DNA of 21,480 nt from DATLFI01 sp035524895 (GCA_035524895.1 DATLFI010000353.1:1-21480), one strand, 5' to 3'. Counted from the stretch's first letter, positions 8,071 to 16,494 are shown. Translations and numbers: made by a program. The notes: generated by a model not told the origin, from the sequence alone.

Positions 8071-9096
8071 CTACTTCCACGCCACGCCCGCCGACGCCGG
8101 CCCGCCGAGCGGCAGGATCTCGACGCGGCGGAACCCCGCCTCCAGACACCAGCCGCGCAGGTCGGCGCCGGTGAAGTCGAAGGCGTCGCCGAACTCGATC
8201 AGCATGTTGAGCGACATCAACAGAGCGAAGGCGTTGCTGCGGCGGGCGTCGTCGATCAGGTGCTCGATCACCACGTACGCGCCGCCCGGCGGCAGCGCCT
8301 CGAAGGCCTTGGCGATCAGGAGCTTCTTCTTCTCCAGGTTCCAGTCGTGGAGGATGAGCCCCATGGTCACCACGTCGGCGCGCGGCAGCGGGTCGCGGAA
8401 GAAGTCTCCGCCCGCCGTGTGAACACGATCGGACAGCCCGGCGGCCTCGATCTTGCGCCGCGCGATCGGCTCGACCACCGGCAGGTCGAAGCTGGTGCAG
8501 CGCAGGTGCGGGTGACGGCACGCGAGCGCGATCGAGAGCTCGCCTGAAGCGCCGCCGGCATCGAGCACGGTGCGATACGGCGAGAAGTCGAACCGTTCGG
8601 CGAGCGCCCGGAAGTAGCCGCGCGACACGCCGCTCATCGCCGACAGGAACTGCTCGAGCCGCGACGGGTCGCGGTAGAGCTCCTCGAACACCGGCTTGCC
8701 GGTGTGCTTGATCTCGTTCTGGGCTCGGCCGGTGCGCAGCGCCTCCTCGAGGTCGCCCCAGAAGCGGTAGAGCCGGGCGTCGAACATCTCGAGCAGCCCG
8801 CCGACGTACTCGGGGCTGCGGCGGTCGAGGAACAGCGCCGTGTCCGGAGTGTTCCGGTAGCGCCCCCCGTCCCCGTCGCCGTCGCGCTCCAGCATGCCGA
8901 GCGCCACCAAGGCGTCGAAGAAATCGTGGGTGCCGCGGGGATGCAGCGCGAGCACCGCGCCGAGCTCCTGGGCGGTGAGCGCGCCTTCGCCGAGGACGGT
9001 GAACACGCCGAGCTTCACCGCCGTGAGCAGCACCTTCGCCGGCCAGAAGCCGGAGCCGACCAGCAGGATGCGCGAAGGATCGGGTGGCTGGGTCAT
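8071..9096 (-). CDS. SAM-dependent O-methyltransferase (plant-type / acetylserotonin OMT-like)
   Basis: 341 residues with the two-domain layout of the family. An N-terminal winged-helix dimerisation domain (about 10-90, with SGFWPAKVLLTAVKLGVF and a run of helices typical of this fold) is followed by a Rossmann methyltransferase domain. SAM motif I is LDAGGASGELS (178-188). HDW (250-252) corresponds to the catalytic histidine region of hydroxyl O-methyltransferases. Relatives methylate hydroxyls of small aromatic or polyketide metabolites; no biosynthetic neighbours are visible, so the substrate is unknown. ATG 9096 was chosen over the upstream in-frame start at 9156 because family proteins start close to this helix; the binding site is weak (GAGCAG). 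It is divergent from the large secreted protease gene. Confidence 0.85.
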   Translation of the reverse strand: MTQPPDPSRILLVGSGFWPAKVLLTAVKLGVFTVLGEGALTAQELGAVLALHPRGTHDFFDALVALGMLERDGDGDGGRYRNTPDTALFLDRRSPEYVGGLLEMFDARLYRFWGDLEEALRTGRAQNEIKHTGKPVFEELYRDPSRLEQFLSAMSGVSRGYFRALAERFDFSPYRTVLDAGGASGELSIALACRHPHLRCTSFDLPVVEPIARRKIEAAGLSDRVHTAGGDFFRDPLPRADVVTMGLILHDWNLEKKKLLIAKAFEALPPGGAYVVIEHLIDDARRSNAFALLMSLNMLIEFGDAFDFTGADLRGWCLEAGFRRVEILPLGGPASAGVAWK

Positions 9097-9336
9097 CGAG
9101 GCTGCTCGCCCAGCGCGGTGCCGAATCGGATCTGCAGGGCCGGCGGACGCTAGCACAGGGGGTTCGCAGCAGGGTGGGGCATCCGATACCGCGACGCGCC
9201 GGCGGTTCAGGCTGCGGAGGGTCCCTCAACCGGCGCTCCACGATCCGGCGAGCCGTCGGATGAGCCCTCCGGGCGTCGTTCGGCGTCCGTAGTAGTGAGG
9301 GCCCCTGCAGGTGTCCCGCACCGACCGGAGCAACCG

Positions 9337-12300
9337 ATGAATCCGAGGTTCACCCACCTGGCAAGAGCGACGACGAGAGAGCAGCCGGGCGCGAGCGATT
9401 CGACGCCGCCAGCGCCCTCGACAGCAGCCTGTGCCGCGCGGTGCGCGGCGCTCCTGTTGCTGCTGGTTCCCGCTGCGGCGGCGCCCACCAACTCGCGTCC
9501 GGCCGCCCACGACCACCTCGACCGCCTGGCCGCTGCTCTCCAGGGCGAGCGGATCGCGGAGCGCGACCTGGTGCTCGCGGACTGCCCGGGCGACCTCGAG
9601 GCGCTCACGCCGTCCGGCCGCGTGCTCCAGGTCCTGGAGTCTCGGCTGCACCGCTGGGACGAGTACGCGCTCGACGATGGCGCGCTGTGCGTGCGGCTGG
9701 TCGAGCCCGAGCTCGGCCCACTGACCCGAGAGCAGGCGCACGTGCTGCTCTCGGCATCGAGCCTGCTGTGGCGGCGAGAGCCGGCCCTCGAACCCGCCGC
9801 CGCGGCAGCCGAACCGCACGCCATCCGCGGGGACCTGCCGGCGATCGAGCCTCCCGCGCCCCGTTTCGCGGCTGCCGCACCGACCGAGCACAGCCGAGTA
9901 GGATACGCGACCCGACCCGGTTCCGTTGCGAGCGTCGAGGCCCCTGGAACGGAGGCCGAGGAAGCCGGCGAACCTGCCGAGCCACTCTCCGACGCGCCAG
10001 ATCGGCTGCAAACCCTCGTGCAGCCCTCGGTGATCGGCGCCGACGAGCGGGTCGAGGTGCAAAACACCGGCCAGGTGCCCTACCAGCAGGTCGCGTACGT
10101 CGAGGTCGCCTGGGCCGGCCACGGCGCGGGCCGCGCCACCGCCTTCCTGGTCGGTCCTCACATGGCGTTGACCAACGCCCATGTGGTCTGGCACAAGAAA
10201 GCGCGCGCTCTCCCCGGCTCTGGAGCGCTGCAGCCGGCCCGGCGCGGCTCCGGCAATCCCACCGGACCCTTCGGCGCCCGCCAGGCCTCGCGCTTCGCGG
10301 TCAACAACGCCTGGACCCAGAGCTTCCAGCCGCAGTTCGACTACGGCGCCGTCTTCTTCGACCGCCCGTTCGACGCGATCCGCAGCTTCGTGCCGATCTT
10401 CCTGAACGTCGCGCCGCCCCCCGGCACCAAGCTCGAAGTCCCGGGCTTCCCCGAAGTGGTGCGCGGCCAGTCGACGTCGGTGATGTTCACCCACACCGAC
10501 GACCTGCTCGCGGTGCAGGGCCGGCTGCTGCGCCACCGGGTCGACACCAGCAGGGGCAACAGCGGCGGGCCGGTGCTGGTGGAAGTCAACGGCCAGAAAC
10601 GCGCGATCGCGGTGCACTCCAGCGGAGATCCCTCGCCGCCGTCGGTGTCGAACATCGGAGCACGCTTCGTCTCCGAGAGCGAGGCGCTGCTGGTCGAGTG
10701 GTTGCGCTGGGAGCCACAGCGGCGACAGGGGCTCGACTTGACGCTGCAGGGGGTGGACACCGGCGAGTGCCCGCAGATCGACGCCTACGCAACGGTCGAG
10801 AACAATCTCGGCGACCCGGTCGGCGGCCTCTCGGCGACCAACTTCCGGCTGTGGGAGAACGGCCGCGAGCGGCGGCCCTGGGTGGCGCAAGCCGAGAGCT
10901 TCGAGGGACAGCGCAACTTCGCGCTGGTGCTCGACAGCAGCGGCAGCCTGGGCAGCGCCGGAGTCGCCGCCGAGAAGGCGGCGGCGCGCACCTTCGTCGC
11001 GCGCCTGCGGCCGACCGACCGGGTCGCGGTCTACCTCTTCGACAGCACGGTGCGCAAGCTGCTCGACTTCAGCACCAACCGCGCGGCGGCGCTGGCCGCG
11101 ATCGACCAGCTCACGGCCCAGGGACTGACCTCGCTGTACGACGCCATCGTCGACGCGGCGAACGACCTCCAGAGCCAGGGCGGGCAGAAGGCGATCGTGC
11201 TGATGACCGACGGCGCGGACACCAGCAGCCGCCGCACCATCTCCGACGCCGCCGCGGCCGCCCGCAACGCCAGCGCCCCGGTGTTCGCGGCCGGCTTCGG
11301 CAGCGCCAGCGACTCGGTGCTGCAGAACATCGCCAACGCCACCGGCGGCGCCTACTTCCGCAGCCCGAGCACGGCGCAGCTCGAGGAGATGCTGCGGCTG
11401 ATCGGCGAGGCGATCAACAACGCCTACATCATCTCGTGGCTGACCGACTTCACCAACGACGACACGCTCGACGTCGAAATCGAGGTGCGCGACGGTGACG
11501 AGGCCGACCTCGAGCAGGGGCTGATCCAGCTCCGCGGCACGCGCTGCGAGCGCAAGGGCAGCGGCTGCAACGTGACGGTGCAGTCGCCCAACGGCGGCGA
11601 GACCTGGCTCAAGGGTCAGCAACAGACCATTCGCTGGAACACGTCGGGACCGAGCTGCGGCCAGCGGGTCTCGGTCGGCCTGTTCGACGGCTCGCGCCTG
11701 CGCCTGCTGCCCGACGAGCCCAACGACGGCGTGATGCAGCTCGACCCCAGCTTCCTGCCGGTCGGCTCGGCCTACCGGACGGTGGTGATCGACCTCGGCA
11801 CTGGCCAGCTCGACAAGTCGGACGGCGACTTCGCGATCGAGGCACCCTTCTCGCCGTTCCCCTGCCCGCAGGACGCGCTCACGCTCTGCCTCGGCAACAG
11901 CCGGTTCATGGCGCACGTGATCTACCGCGCGCCCGACGGCGCCAACGGCTACGGCCAGCGCCGCGCCATCACCTCCGACACCGGCGCGTTCTGGTTCTTC
12001 GACCAGGCCAACCTCGAGCTGGTGGTCAAGGTGCTCGACGGCCGGCCGTTCAACGGCTTCTTCTGGCTGTTCTACGCCGCGCTCTCGGACGTCGAGTACA
12101 CGCTCTACGTCACCGACACCCAGACCGGCGTCACCCGCGCCTACTTCAACCCGCAAGGCACCCAGGCCAGCCGCGCCGACATCCACTACTTCACGCCCGC
12201 CCGGCCGGACTCCGAGGCGGCACCGCTCGAGCTCGCCCCCGACGGCGCGCGGCCGTGGCTCGACACCGACCAAGGGTGGCAAGCCGCCGGCGCGGCCGTG

Positions 12301-13209
12301 CTCCACACGCAGCTCGCCGGCGGCAACGACGGCGGCGTCAACAGCCAGCAGTACCTCGGTCTCGATTCCATCTACCACAACGAGGTGGCCGACGACTTCG
12401 TGGTCCCGGCCGGGAAGTCCTGGACCGTCGACCGGATCGAGGTCAACGGCTTCTACGGCGACGCCGGCCAGAACGTGCCGCGGGGTCCGGCGAGCTCGGT
12501 CAGCGTGCGCTTCTACCGCGACTCCGGGGGCTTCCCCGGCGCCATCGAGTGCGGCGCGCTCTCGCTGCGGCCGACCACCGGGTTGGCCGACGGCCGGTTC
12601 GTGCTGCAGCTTCCCCAGGCCTGCCGCTTCGACAGCGGTCGCTACTGGGTCTCGGTGCAGAGCAACCAGAGCTTCGCCGACGCCGGCTCGTGGTTCTGGC
12701 GGACCAGGCCCCAGGTGGTCGGACAGCCCGCCGTGTTCCGCAACCCCGGCGGCTTCTTCCAGCCGCCCTGCCCGAGCTGGGCGCGCATCGACCAGTGCAC
12801 CAACGGATTCGGCCGCTGGGACACGGTGTTCTCGGTGAGCGGCGTGGAGACCTCGACCGGCGGCAACTGCCAGGCCACCGTCACGTCGCTGTGCCTGAAC
12901 CAGGGCCGCTTCCGCGTCTCGGTGCAGTACCGCACCGGGCAGGGAGCGACCGGTAACGGGCAAGCGGTCGCGCTCACCGGCGACACCGGCTACTTCACCT
13001 TCTTCGATGCCGCCAACGTCGAGATCGTGCTCAAGGTGCTCGACGGACGCGCGCTCAACAACCACTTCTGGGTGTTCTACGGCGCGCTCTCCGACGTCGA
13101 GTACACCGTGACGGTCGAGGACACCCAGACCGGCAAGCGCAAGACCTACTCCAACCCGCAAGGCAATCTCGCGAGCGTGGGCGACAGCTCGGCCCTCCCG
13201 GCGAACTAG
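9337..13209 (+). CDS. Large secreted protein: trypsin-like protease, VWA, Ig-like and two C-terminal repeat domains
   Basis: 1290 residues. ATG 9337 has GGAG 6 nt upstream. The N-terminus has a long polar n-region, then AACAARCAALLLLLVPAAAA, a probable signal peptide. Residues ~55-240 are unassigned and rich in Ala/Glu/Pro. A chymotrypsin/V8-fold protease follows with an apparently complete triad: H282 (TNAHVV), D335 (FDYGAVFF), S409 (SRGNSGGPV). A VWA domain (about 440-725) has an intact MIDAS: DSSGS (D533, S535, S537), T598 and D625; its lead-in segment (GLSATNFRLWENGRERRP) resembles the VWFA-related domain frequent in Acidobacteriota. Residues ~745-838 match Ser/Thr-rich Kre9/Knh1-like Ig domains (SPNGGETWLKGQQQTIRW). 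Two copies of a CX7C-starting repeat (843-945, 1178-1280) enclose a beta-sandwich region (ADDFVVPAGKSW). Probably processes or binds extracellular or surface substrates; target unknown. Confidence 0.88.
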   Translation: MNPRFTHLARATTREQPGASDSTPPAPSTAACAARCAALLLLLVPAAAAPTNSRPAAHDHLDRLAAALQGERIAERDLVLADCPGDLEALTPSGRVLQVLESRLHRWDEYALDDGALCVRLVEPELGPLTREQAHVLLSASSLLWRREPALEPAAAAAEPHAIRGDLPAIEPPAPRFAAAAPTEHSRVGYATRPGSVASVEAPGTEAEEAGEPAEPLSDAPDRLQTLVQPSVIGADERVEVQNTGQVPYQQVAYVEVAWAGHGAGRATAFLVGPHMALTNAHVVWHKKARALPGSGALQPARRGSGNPTGPFGARQASRFAVNNAWTQSFQPQFDYGAVFFDRPFDAIRSFVPIFLNVAPPPGTKLEVPGFPEVVRGQSTSVMFTHTDDLLAVQGRLLRHRVDTSRGNSGGPVLVEVNGQKRAIAVHSSGDPSPPSVSNIGARFVSESEALLVEWLRWEPQRRQGLDLTLQGVDTGECPQIDAYATVENNLGDPVGGLSATNFRLWENGRERRPWVAQAESFEGQRNFALVLDSSGSLGSAGVAAEKAAARTFVARLRPTDRVAVYLFDSTVRKLLDFSTNRAAALAAIDQLTAQGLTSLYDAIVDAANDLQSQGGQKAIVLMTDGADTSSRRTISDAAAAARNASAPVFAAGFGSASDSVLQNIANATGGAYFRSPSTAQLEEMLRLIGEAINNAYIISWLTDFTNDDTLDVEIEVRDGDEADLEQGLIQLRGTRCERKGSGCNVTVQSPNGGETWLKGQQQTIRWNTSGPSCGQRVSVGLFDGSRLRLLPDEPNDGVMQLDPSFLPVGSAYRTVVIDLGTGQLDKSDGDFAIEAPFSPFPCPQDALTLCLGNSRFMAHVIYRAPDGANGYGQRRAITSDTGAFWFFDQANLELVVKVLDGRPFNGFFWLFYAALSDVEYTLYVTDTQTGVTRAYFNPQGTQASRADIHYFTPARPDSEAAPLELAPDGARPWLDTDQGWQAAGAAVLHTQLAGGNDGGVNSQQYLGLDSIYHNEVADDFVVPAGKSWTVDRIEVNGFYGDAGQNVPRGPASSVSVRFYRDSGGFPGAIECGALSLRPTTGLADGRFVLQLPQACRFDSGRYWVSVQSNQSFADAGSWFWRTRPQVVGQPAVFRNPGGFFQPPCPSWARIDQCTNGFGRWDTVFSVSGVETSTGGNCQATVTSLCLNQGRFRVSVQYRTGQGATGNGQAVALTGDTGYFTFFDAANVEIVLKVLDGRALNNHFWVFYGALSDVEYTVTVEDTQTGKRKTYSNPQGNLASVGDSSALPAN
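11863..12171 (+). repeat. C-terminal repeat domain, copy 1
   Basis: 309 nt encoding residues 843-945 of the secreted protease. It begins with a CX7C pair (likely disulfide) and contains VVKVLDGRPFNGFFW and ALSDVEYTLYVTDTQTG. It aligns to copy 2 without net indels; 48 of 75 residues in the second part are identical by eye. Confidence 0.85.
12868..13176 (+). repeat. C-terminal repeat domain, copy 2
   Basis: 309 nt encoding residues 1178-1280 of the same protein. It has the same CX7C start and VLKVLDGRALNNHFW / ALSDVEYTVTVEDTQTG. It ends ten residues before the stop codon. Confidence 0.85.
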
Positions 13210-13269
13210 GGAGCTCGCCACCACGCGGCCAGGACGCCGCAGCGCCGCCAACGGGGCGGGGACGCCGCC

Positions 13270-13433
13270 CGGGTTATCCTCGGCCCGGAGCCGGACCGAG
13301 CGGCCTGTCCGCCGCCTACCATCTCGCGCGTCTCGGCCATCGAGTGGCAATCCACGAGGCCGGTCCGCTGCCGGGCGGCATGATGCACTTCGGGCACATC
13401 CTGAAGCACGGCTACGCCCACCGCGACCCGTGA
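13270..13433 (+). pseudogene. Remnant of a GltD-like FAD/NAD(P)-binding oxidoreductase
   Basis: In frame from 13287 to the stop at 13431-13433, the DNA encodes GAGPSGLSAAYHLARLG, then HRVAIHEAGPLPGGMMHFG. This is the dinucleotide-binding start of glutamate synthase small-subunit-like flavoproteins (normally V-I-G-x-GPxGLSAA, then PGGMMxFGIPxYRLPR). The beta strand that should precede it (RVILG, 13270-13284) is in another frame, separated by what looks like a 5-bp insertion. After MMHFG the expected IPxYRLPR is absent and the frame stops 12 codons later. Only about 45 residues of a protein normally over 400 residues remain, so it cannot be functional. It lies 60 nt after the secreted protease gene, on the same strand. 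Confidence 0.7.
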
Positions 13434-13507
13434 GCGCCGGCCGGCTCGACCGGGGGTGGAACGTCAGCAGCTCGGCTCGGCGGCGTCACCCGCTCCGACG
13501 ACTCGCG

Positions 13508-14242
13508 TCACGGCGGGCCCTCTCGAGACCCGCTGGCCTCCTGCAGCCAACGTTCGACCCGCTCGGCGAGGTCCCGCGCCTCCGCGTTCTTGCCTTCCGC
13601 CTCGAGCTTTCGTTGCAGCTCCGCGGCGCGCTGGCGCACCGCCTCGACGCCCTCGTCGCGCAAACGCTCCGACCCCTGGGCCGCCTGTTCGCCAAGCCGG
13701 TTCATGGCCGCGCGCAGCTCGTCGGCCTCGGGCGACTGTTGTAGCTCGTCGAGACGACGTTCGAGGTCGACGCCGAGCTCCCCGAGGCGAGCTATCGCGC
13801 CCTGGCCGGCCGTGCGCAGACGGTCGAGCACAGTGGGCGAGCTCTCTTCGTGGCCGATCAGGACCGCGCCCGGAGCGAGCGGCAGCCGCTCGCCGGAACC
13901 GTCCGTCACCACGAGCCGTCGTCCCCCCATCACGCCGGATCGTTCGACGGCGACCAAGGAGTTGGCCGCGACCGCGCCTCGGTACCGCGGCTCCACCGCC
14001 AGCTCGAGCCGAACCTTCCCGTTCTCGTCCAGGCCGACCTCGTCGACGCGGCCGACCTTCATGCCCTTGTACATCACATCGGCGCCCGACTCGACGTTAT
14101 GGTTCTGCTCGAACAGCACGCTGAGGCGCAGCGGCTCTTCACGCTCGCACGCGAGAGCGGCCCCGAGCGTCGCGACAACCACCGTCGCAAGCCGAAGTCG
14201 TGCTCCTGCCGAATGGCCAGTTGGCTTCGCCTGTTCCGACAT
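13508..14242 (-). CDS. MCE (MlaD-like) domain protein, probable lipoprotein with C-terminal coiled coil
   Basis: 244 residues. After a hydrophobic signal (LRLATVVVATLGAALAC, possible lipidated C32, +2 Glu), residues ~38-120 form one MCE/MlaD domain: LSVLFEQNHNVESGADVMYK and GMKVGRVDEVGL match the family pattern (VRF...GL..G..V...G..VG.V). The remainder (~125-235) is charged and helical, with a likely coiled coil. MCE proteins form hexameric rings or tubes that carry lipids between the inner and outer membranes, normally beside MlaE permease and MlaF ATPase genes; none is here, so this is an orphan. The lipobox (ALAC) fits the broad pattern but lacks the favoured Leu at -3; a plain membrane anchor is the alternative. 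GGGAGG precedes ATG 14242 by about 7 nt. It is 22 nt after the DUF3014 gene, so probably in one operon. Confidence 0.8.
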   Translation of the reverse strand: MSEQAKPTGHSAGARLRLATVVVATLGAALACEREEPLRLSVLFEQNHNVESGADVMYKGMKVGRVDEVGLDENGKVRLELAVEPRYRGAVAANSLVAVERSGVMGGRRLVVTDGSGERLPLAPGAVLIGHEESSPTVLDRLRTAGQGAIARLGELGVDLERRLDELQQSPEADELRAAMNRLGEQAAQGSERLRDEGVEAVRQRAAELQRKLEAEGKNAEARDLAERVERWLQEASGSREGPP

Positions 14243-14250
14243 CGCAACCC

Positions 14251-14262
14251 TCCCAATTGGGA
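14251..14262. repeat. Perfect 12-bp palindrome at the MCE gene's ribosome binding site
   Basis: TCCCAATTGGGA is its own reverse complement. It lies in the 22-nt gap between the DUF3014 stop and the MCE start, and its GGGA half forms part of the Shine-Dalgarno GGGAGG on the minus strand. It could be a protein site or chance. Confidence 0.6.
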
Positions 14263-14264
14263 TT

Positions 14265-15125
14265 CTACGGGGCGACGCCCGCGGCCGAGGCGAGCTCGCG
14301 CACCTTCGCCTTCATCCGCTCGGCGTTGCGGGGTCCCGCGCGCAGCATGAGCTTCTGGGCGGCAGGCAGCTCCTCGAGACTCGCGTCGAGGTATCGATAC
14401 GTGAGCACATCGGGAGCCAGCGGGGCGTCCTCGGGGATCGCCGGCGTCGCCAGCACCACGCGCATCGCCGCCCGCAGCGCCTCGTCCCAGTTGCCGGGAT
14501 AGCCCAGCTCGCCGTAGGCCTGGGCGAGGAGCGGTCGCAGGTTCCGATAGAGCGCGGCCGCCCCCGCGGCGTCGATGGAGGTGAAGACGTCGACCGCGAG
14601 GTCGTACCGCTCGAAGGAACGTGGATCCGCCGTGGTCGCGCCTCCCTCCTGACGGACACGGAAGGGGCCGCTCGGCTTCAAGAAAGGCAGGTGCGTGCTC
14701 GGATCCTCGTCCCAGGCGACGTTGCCGACGACCCTCGCGGTGCGGCGCACCAGCTCGTCGTTGACCAGCCAGCGCGCGAGCTGCGGATGCGAGGACAGCC
14801 TTGCCACCAGCTCCCGCACCAGCGAGTCGGACTGGTCGAGCGGTGGCAACTCGATCGCGGGCTCGGCAGGAGGCGGCTCGACCTCGGGAGTCGTCGACTC
14901 GAACACCGGCGGGGGCTCCTCCACCGCCGCCTCTTCGCCCCGACGGGACCACCAGATCGCGGCCGCGACGGCAAGAGCCAGCGCGATCACGATCGCCACG
15001 ACCCAAACGAGTCGCGACCGATCCTCTTCGTCTCGACTCGGCCCTTCCGGGACATGGACGAGCCCCGGCCCGGTGTCCGTGTTGCCGTCCTCGTCGCGCA
15101 GGCGGATGTGGTCGACCTCGCTCAT
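14265..15125 (-). CDS. DUF3014 domain membrane protein
   Basis: 286 residues. A short polar N-terminus is followed by one transmembrane helix (about 39-59, LVWVVAIVIALALAVAAAIWW), a Pro/Glu-rich linker (66-95) and a DUF3014 domain to the end. Family hallmarks are LPPLDQSDSLVRELVARLSS near residue 95, the PLLAQAYGELGYP segment and the end motif EELPAAQKLMLRAGPRNAER. The domain should face the periplasm (N-in anchor), which is inference. Function is unknown for the whole family. ATG 15125 was chosen over upstream frame extension because GAGAGG lies 8 nt upstream and family members begin shortly before the membrane segment. It is followed at 22 nt by the MCE lipoprotein gene, and stands 178 nt downstream of the VWA gene. 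Confidence 0.85.
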   Translation of the reverse strand: MSEVDHIRLRDEDGNTDTGPGLVHVPEGPSRDEEDRSRLVWVVAIVIALALAVAAAIWWSRRGEEAAVEEPPPVFESTTPEVEPPPAEPAIELPPLDQSDSLVRELVARLSSHPQLARWLVNDELVRRTARVVGNVAWDEDPSTHLPFLKPSGPFRVRQEGGATTADPRSFERYDLAVDVFTSIDAAGAAALYRNLRPLLAQAYGELGYPGNWDEALRAAMRVVLATPAIPEDAPLAPDVLTYRYLDASLEELPAAQKLMLRAGPRNAERMKAKVRELASAAGVAP

Positions 15126-15303
15126 GGATGCTGCCTCTCGTGTTGGATCACTGGCGCCCGTGGACCCGCGGCGGAAGCCGCTACTCGCGGCGGCGCGTTT
15201 GACCTTACAACGGGACTCCGACCTCGCGGTTTCTCCCCGCGCGGCCCTCCGTTTAACGAGCCATGCACGCACAGCCGGCGCCGGGACACCGTCCGCTGTA
15301 ACG
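15126..15303. other. Gap between VWA and DUF3014 genes
   Basis: 178 nt within the minus-strand block. I see no clear terminator or -35/-10 pair, so I cannot tell whether the DUF3014 and MCE genes share the MoxR-VWA transcript. Confidence 0.4.
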
Positions 15304-16494
15304 TCACGCCGCGAGAGCGCGGTTCGGCCGGATGCCCCGGATCACATCGATCGCCTCGGTGAGGCCGTCGATGGTCAGCGGGAACATCGGGTACACCTGC
15401 CGAATGATGTGGATCGTCGGGGCGTTCCAGATCTTCTTCGGCTCGGGATTGAGCCAGACGGAATTCGGGCAGCGCTCGCGGAAGCGCCGCAGCCAGGCGA
15501 GGCCGGTGTCCTGGTTCTGGTGGTAGTAGTCGAGCGCGCCGCCCGAGTAGGTCAGCTCGTACGGGCTCATCCAGGCATCGCCCACGAACACCACCGACCA
15601 GGTGTGATCGAGCTCCTTGAGGACCTGCGAGGTCGGCTCGCCTTTCCATCGTGAGATGTCGGTGTAGAGCTTCTCGTACACGCAGTTGTGGAAGAAGCGC
15701 GACTTGAACTTCTTGAAGTGGTTGGCCGCGTGCGCAGCCGAGAACAGCCTCTCGCACAGCAGCGTGTGCGGATCCATCGACCCGCCGACGTCGATCAGCA
15801 GCAACAGCTTGATGCGGTTGCGGCGGGGCGGCGCGAACACCAGGTCGATCTCGCCGGCGTTGCGCGCGCTCTTGTCGATCGTCAGATCGATGTCGAGCTC
15901 TTCGGGGCCGTCGTCCTTGTCGAGCCGCCTCAGCCGGCGCAGCGCGACGCCGATCTGCCGCGTGTCGAGGATCCGGTCGGAGCGCAGGTTGCGAAAGCGA
16001 CGCGATCCGGCCACCTGCACCGCCGAGCGGCCACCGCCGCCCCCTCCGACGCGGATCCCGGTCGGGTGCTCGCCGCCGTGGCCGAACGGCGAGGTGCCGC
16101 CAGTGCCGATCCACTTGCTGCCGCCGTCGTGGCGCTCCGTCTGCTCCTTGAGGCGCTCGAGGAACCTCTCTCGCAGCTCCTCCAGCTCGAGCGCCTCGAG
16201 CTTCGCGCGATCGGCGTCGGTGATCTGCGGCAGCACCGGGTTCTCGAGCCACGCGAGCAGCTCCTCGTCGACGACGAACGTGTCCTCGATGTCGGTGAAG
16301 AAGCTCGCGAAGGCGCGATCGTAGGTGTCGAAGTCCGACTCGCGCTTGACCAACAGGCAGCGAGCCAGGTGGTAGAAGACCGACAGGTCGGCGCGGGCGT
16401 ATCCCTCCGCGAGCGCCCGCATGAGCCCCAGCCACTCGGTGATGGTGACCTTGAGGCCGTAGCCGCGGAGGTGGAAGAAGAAGTCGATGAACAC
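15304..16494 (-). CDS. CoxE-type VWA domain protein, partner of MoxR ATPase
   Basis: 396 residues. A helical N-terminal domain (1-125) precedes a glycine-rich stretch (GTGGTSPFGHGGEHPTG, then VGGGGGGRS, ~130-157) that is common in this family, and a C-terminal VWA domain with MIDAS IDVGGSMD (D235, G237, S239). Such proteins (CoxE-like, no signal peptide, cytoplasmic) pair with MoxR AAA+ ATPases in insertion of metal cofactors or activation of target complexes, as CoxD/CoxE do for CO dehydrogenase. The gene follows the MoxR gene by 43 nt, same strand. The only suitable start is GTG 16494, which gives the family's usual MFIDFF-like N-terminus but has no visible Shine-Dalgarno; translation may depend on coupling to the upstream gene. 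The target complex is not identifiable here, as no oxidoreductase genes are nearby. Confidence 0.87.
   Translation of the reverse strand: MFIDFFFHLRGYGLKVTITEWLGLMRALAEGYARADLSVFYHLARCLLVKRESDFDTYDRAFASFFTDIEDTFVVDEELLAWLENPVLPQITDADRAKLEALELEELRERFLERLKEQTERHDGGSKWIGTGGTSPFGHGGEHPTGIRVGGGGGGRSAVQVAGSRRFRNLRSDRILDTRQIGVALRRLRRLDKDDGPEELDIDLTIDKSARNAGEIDLVFAPPRRNRIKLLLLIDVGGSMDPHTLLCERLFSAAHAANHFKKFKSRFFHNCVYEKLYTDISRWKGEPTSQVLKELDHTWSVVFVGDAWMSPYELTYSGGALDYYHQNQDTGLAWLRRFRERCPNSVWLNPEPKKIWNAPTIHIIRQVYPMFPLTIDGLTEAIDVIRGIRPNRALAA

Noticed and set aside
9147..9157. TGTGCTAGCGT on the minus strand as an extended -10 for the methyltransferase gene
   Set aside because: TAGCGT matches only three of six positions and no -35 is present.
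9226..13350. Very long open frame on the minus strand opposite the secreted protease gene
   Set aside because: It has no recognisable domain, while the plus strand encodes a protease triad, MIDAS and repeats. Long antisense frames are expected from codon bias in GC-rich genes.
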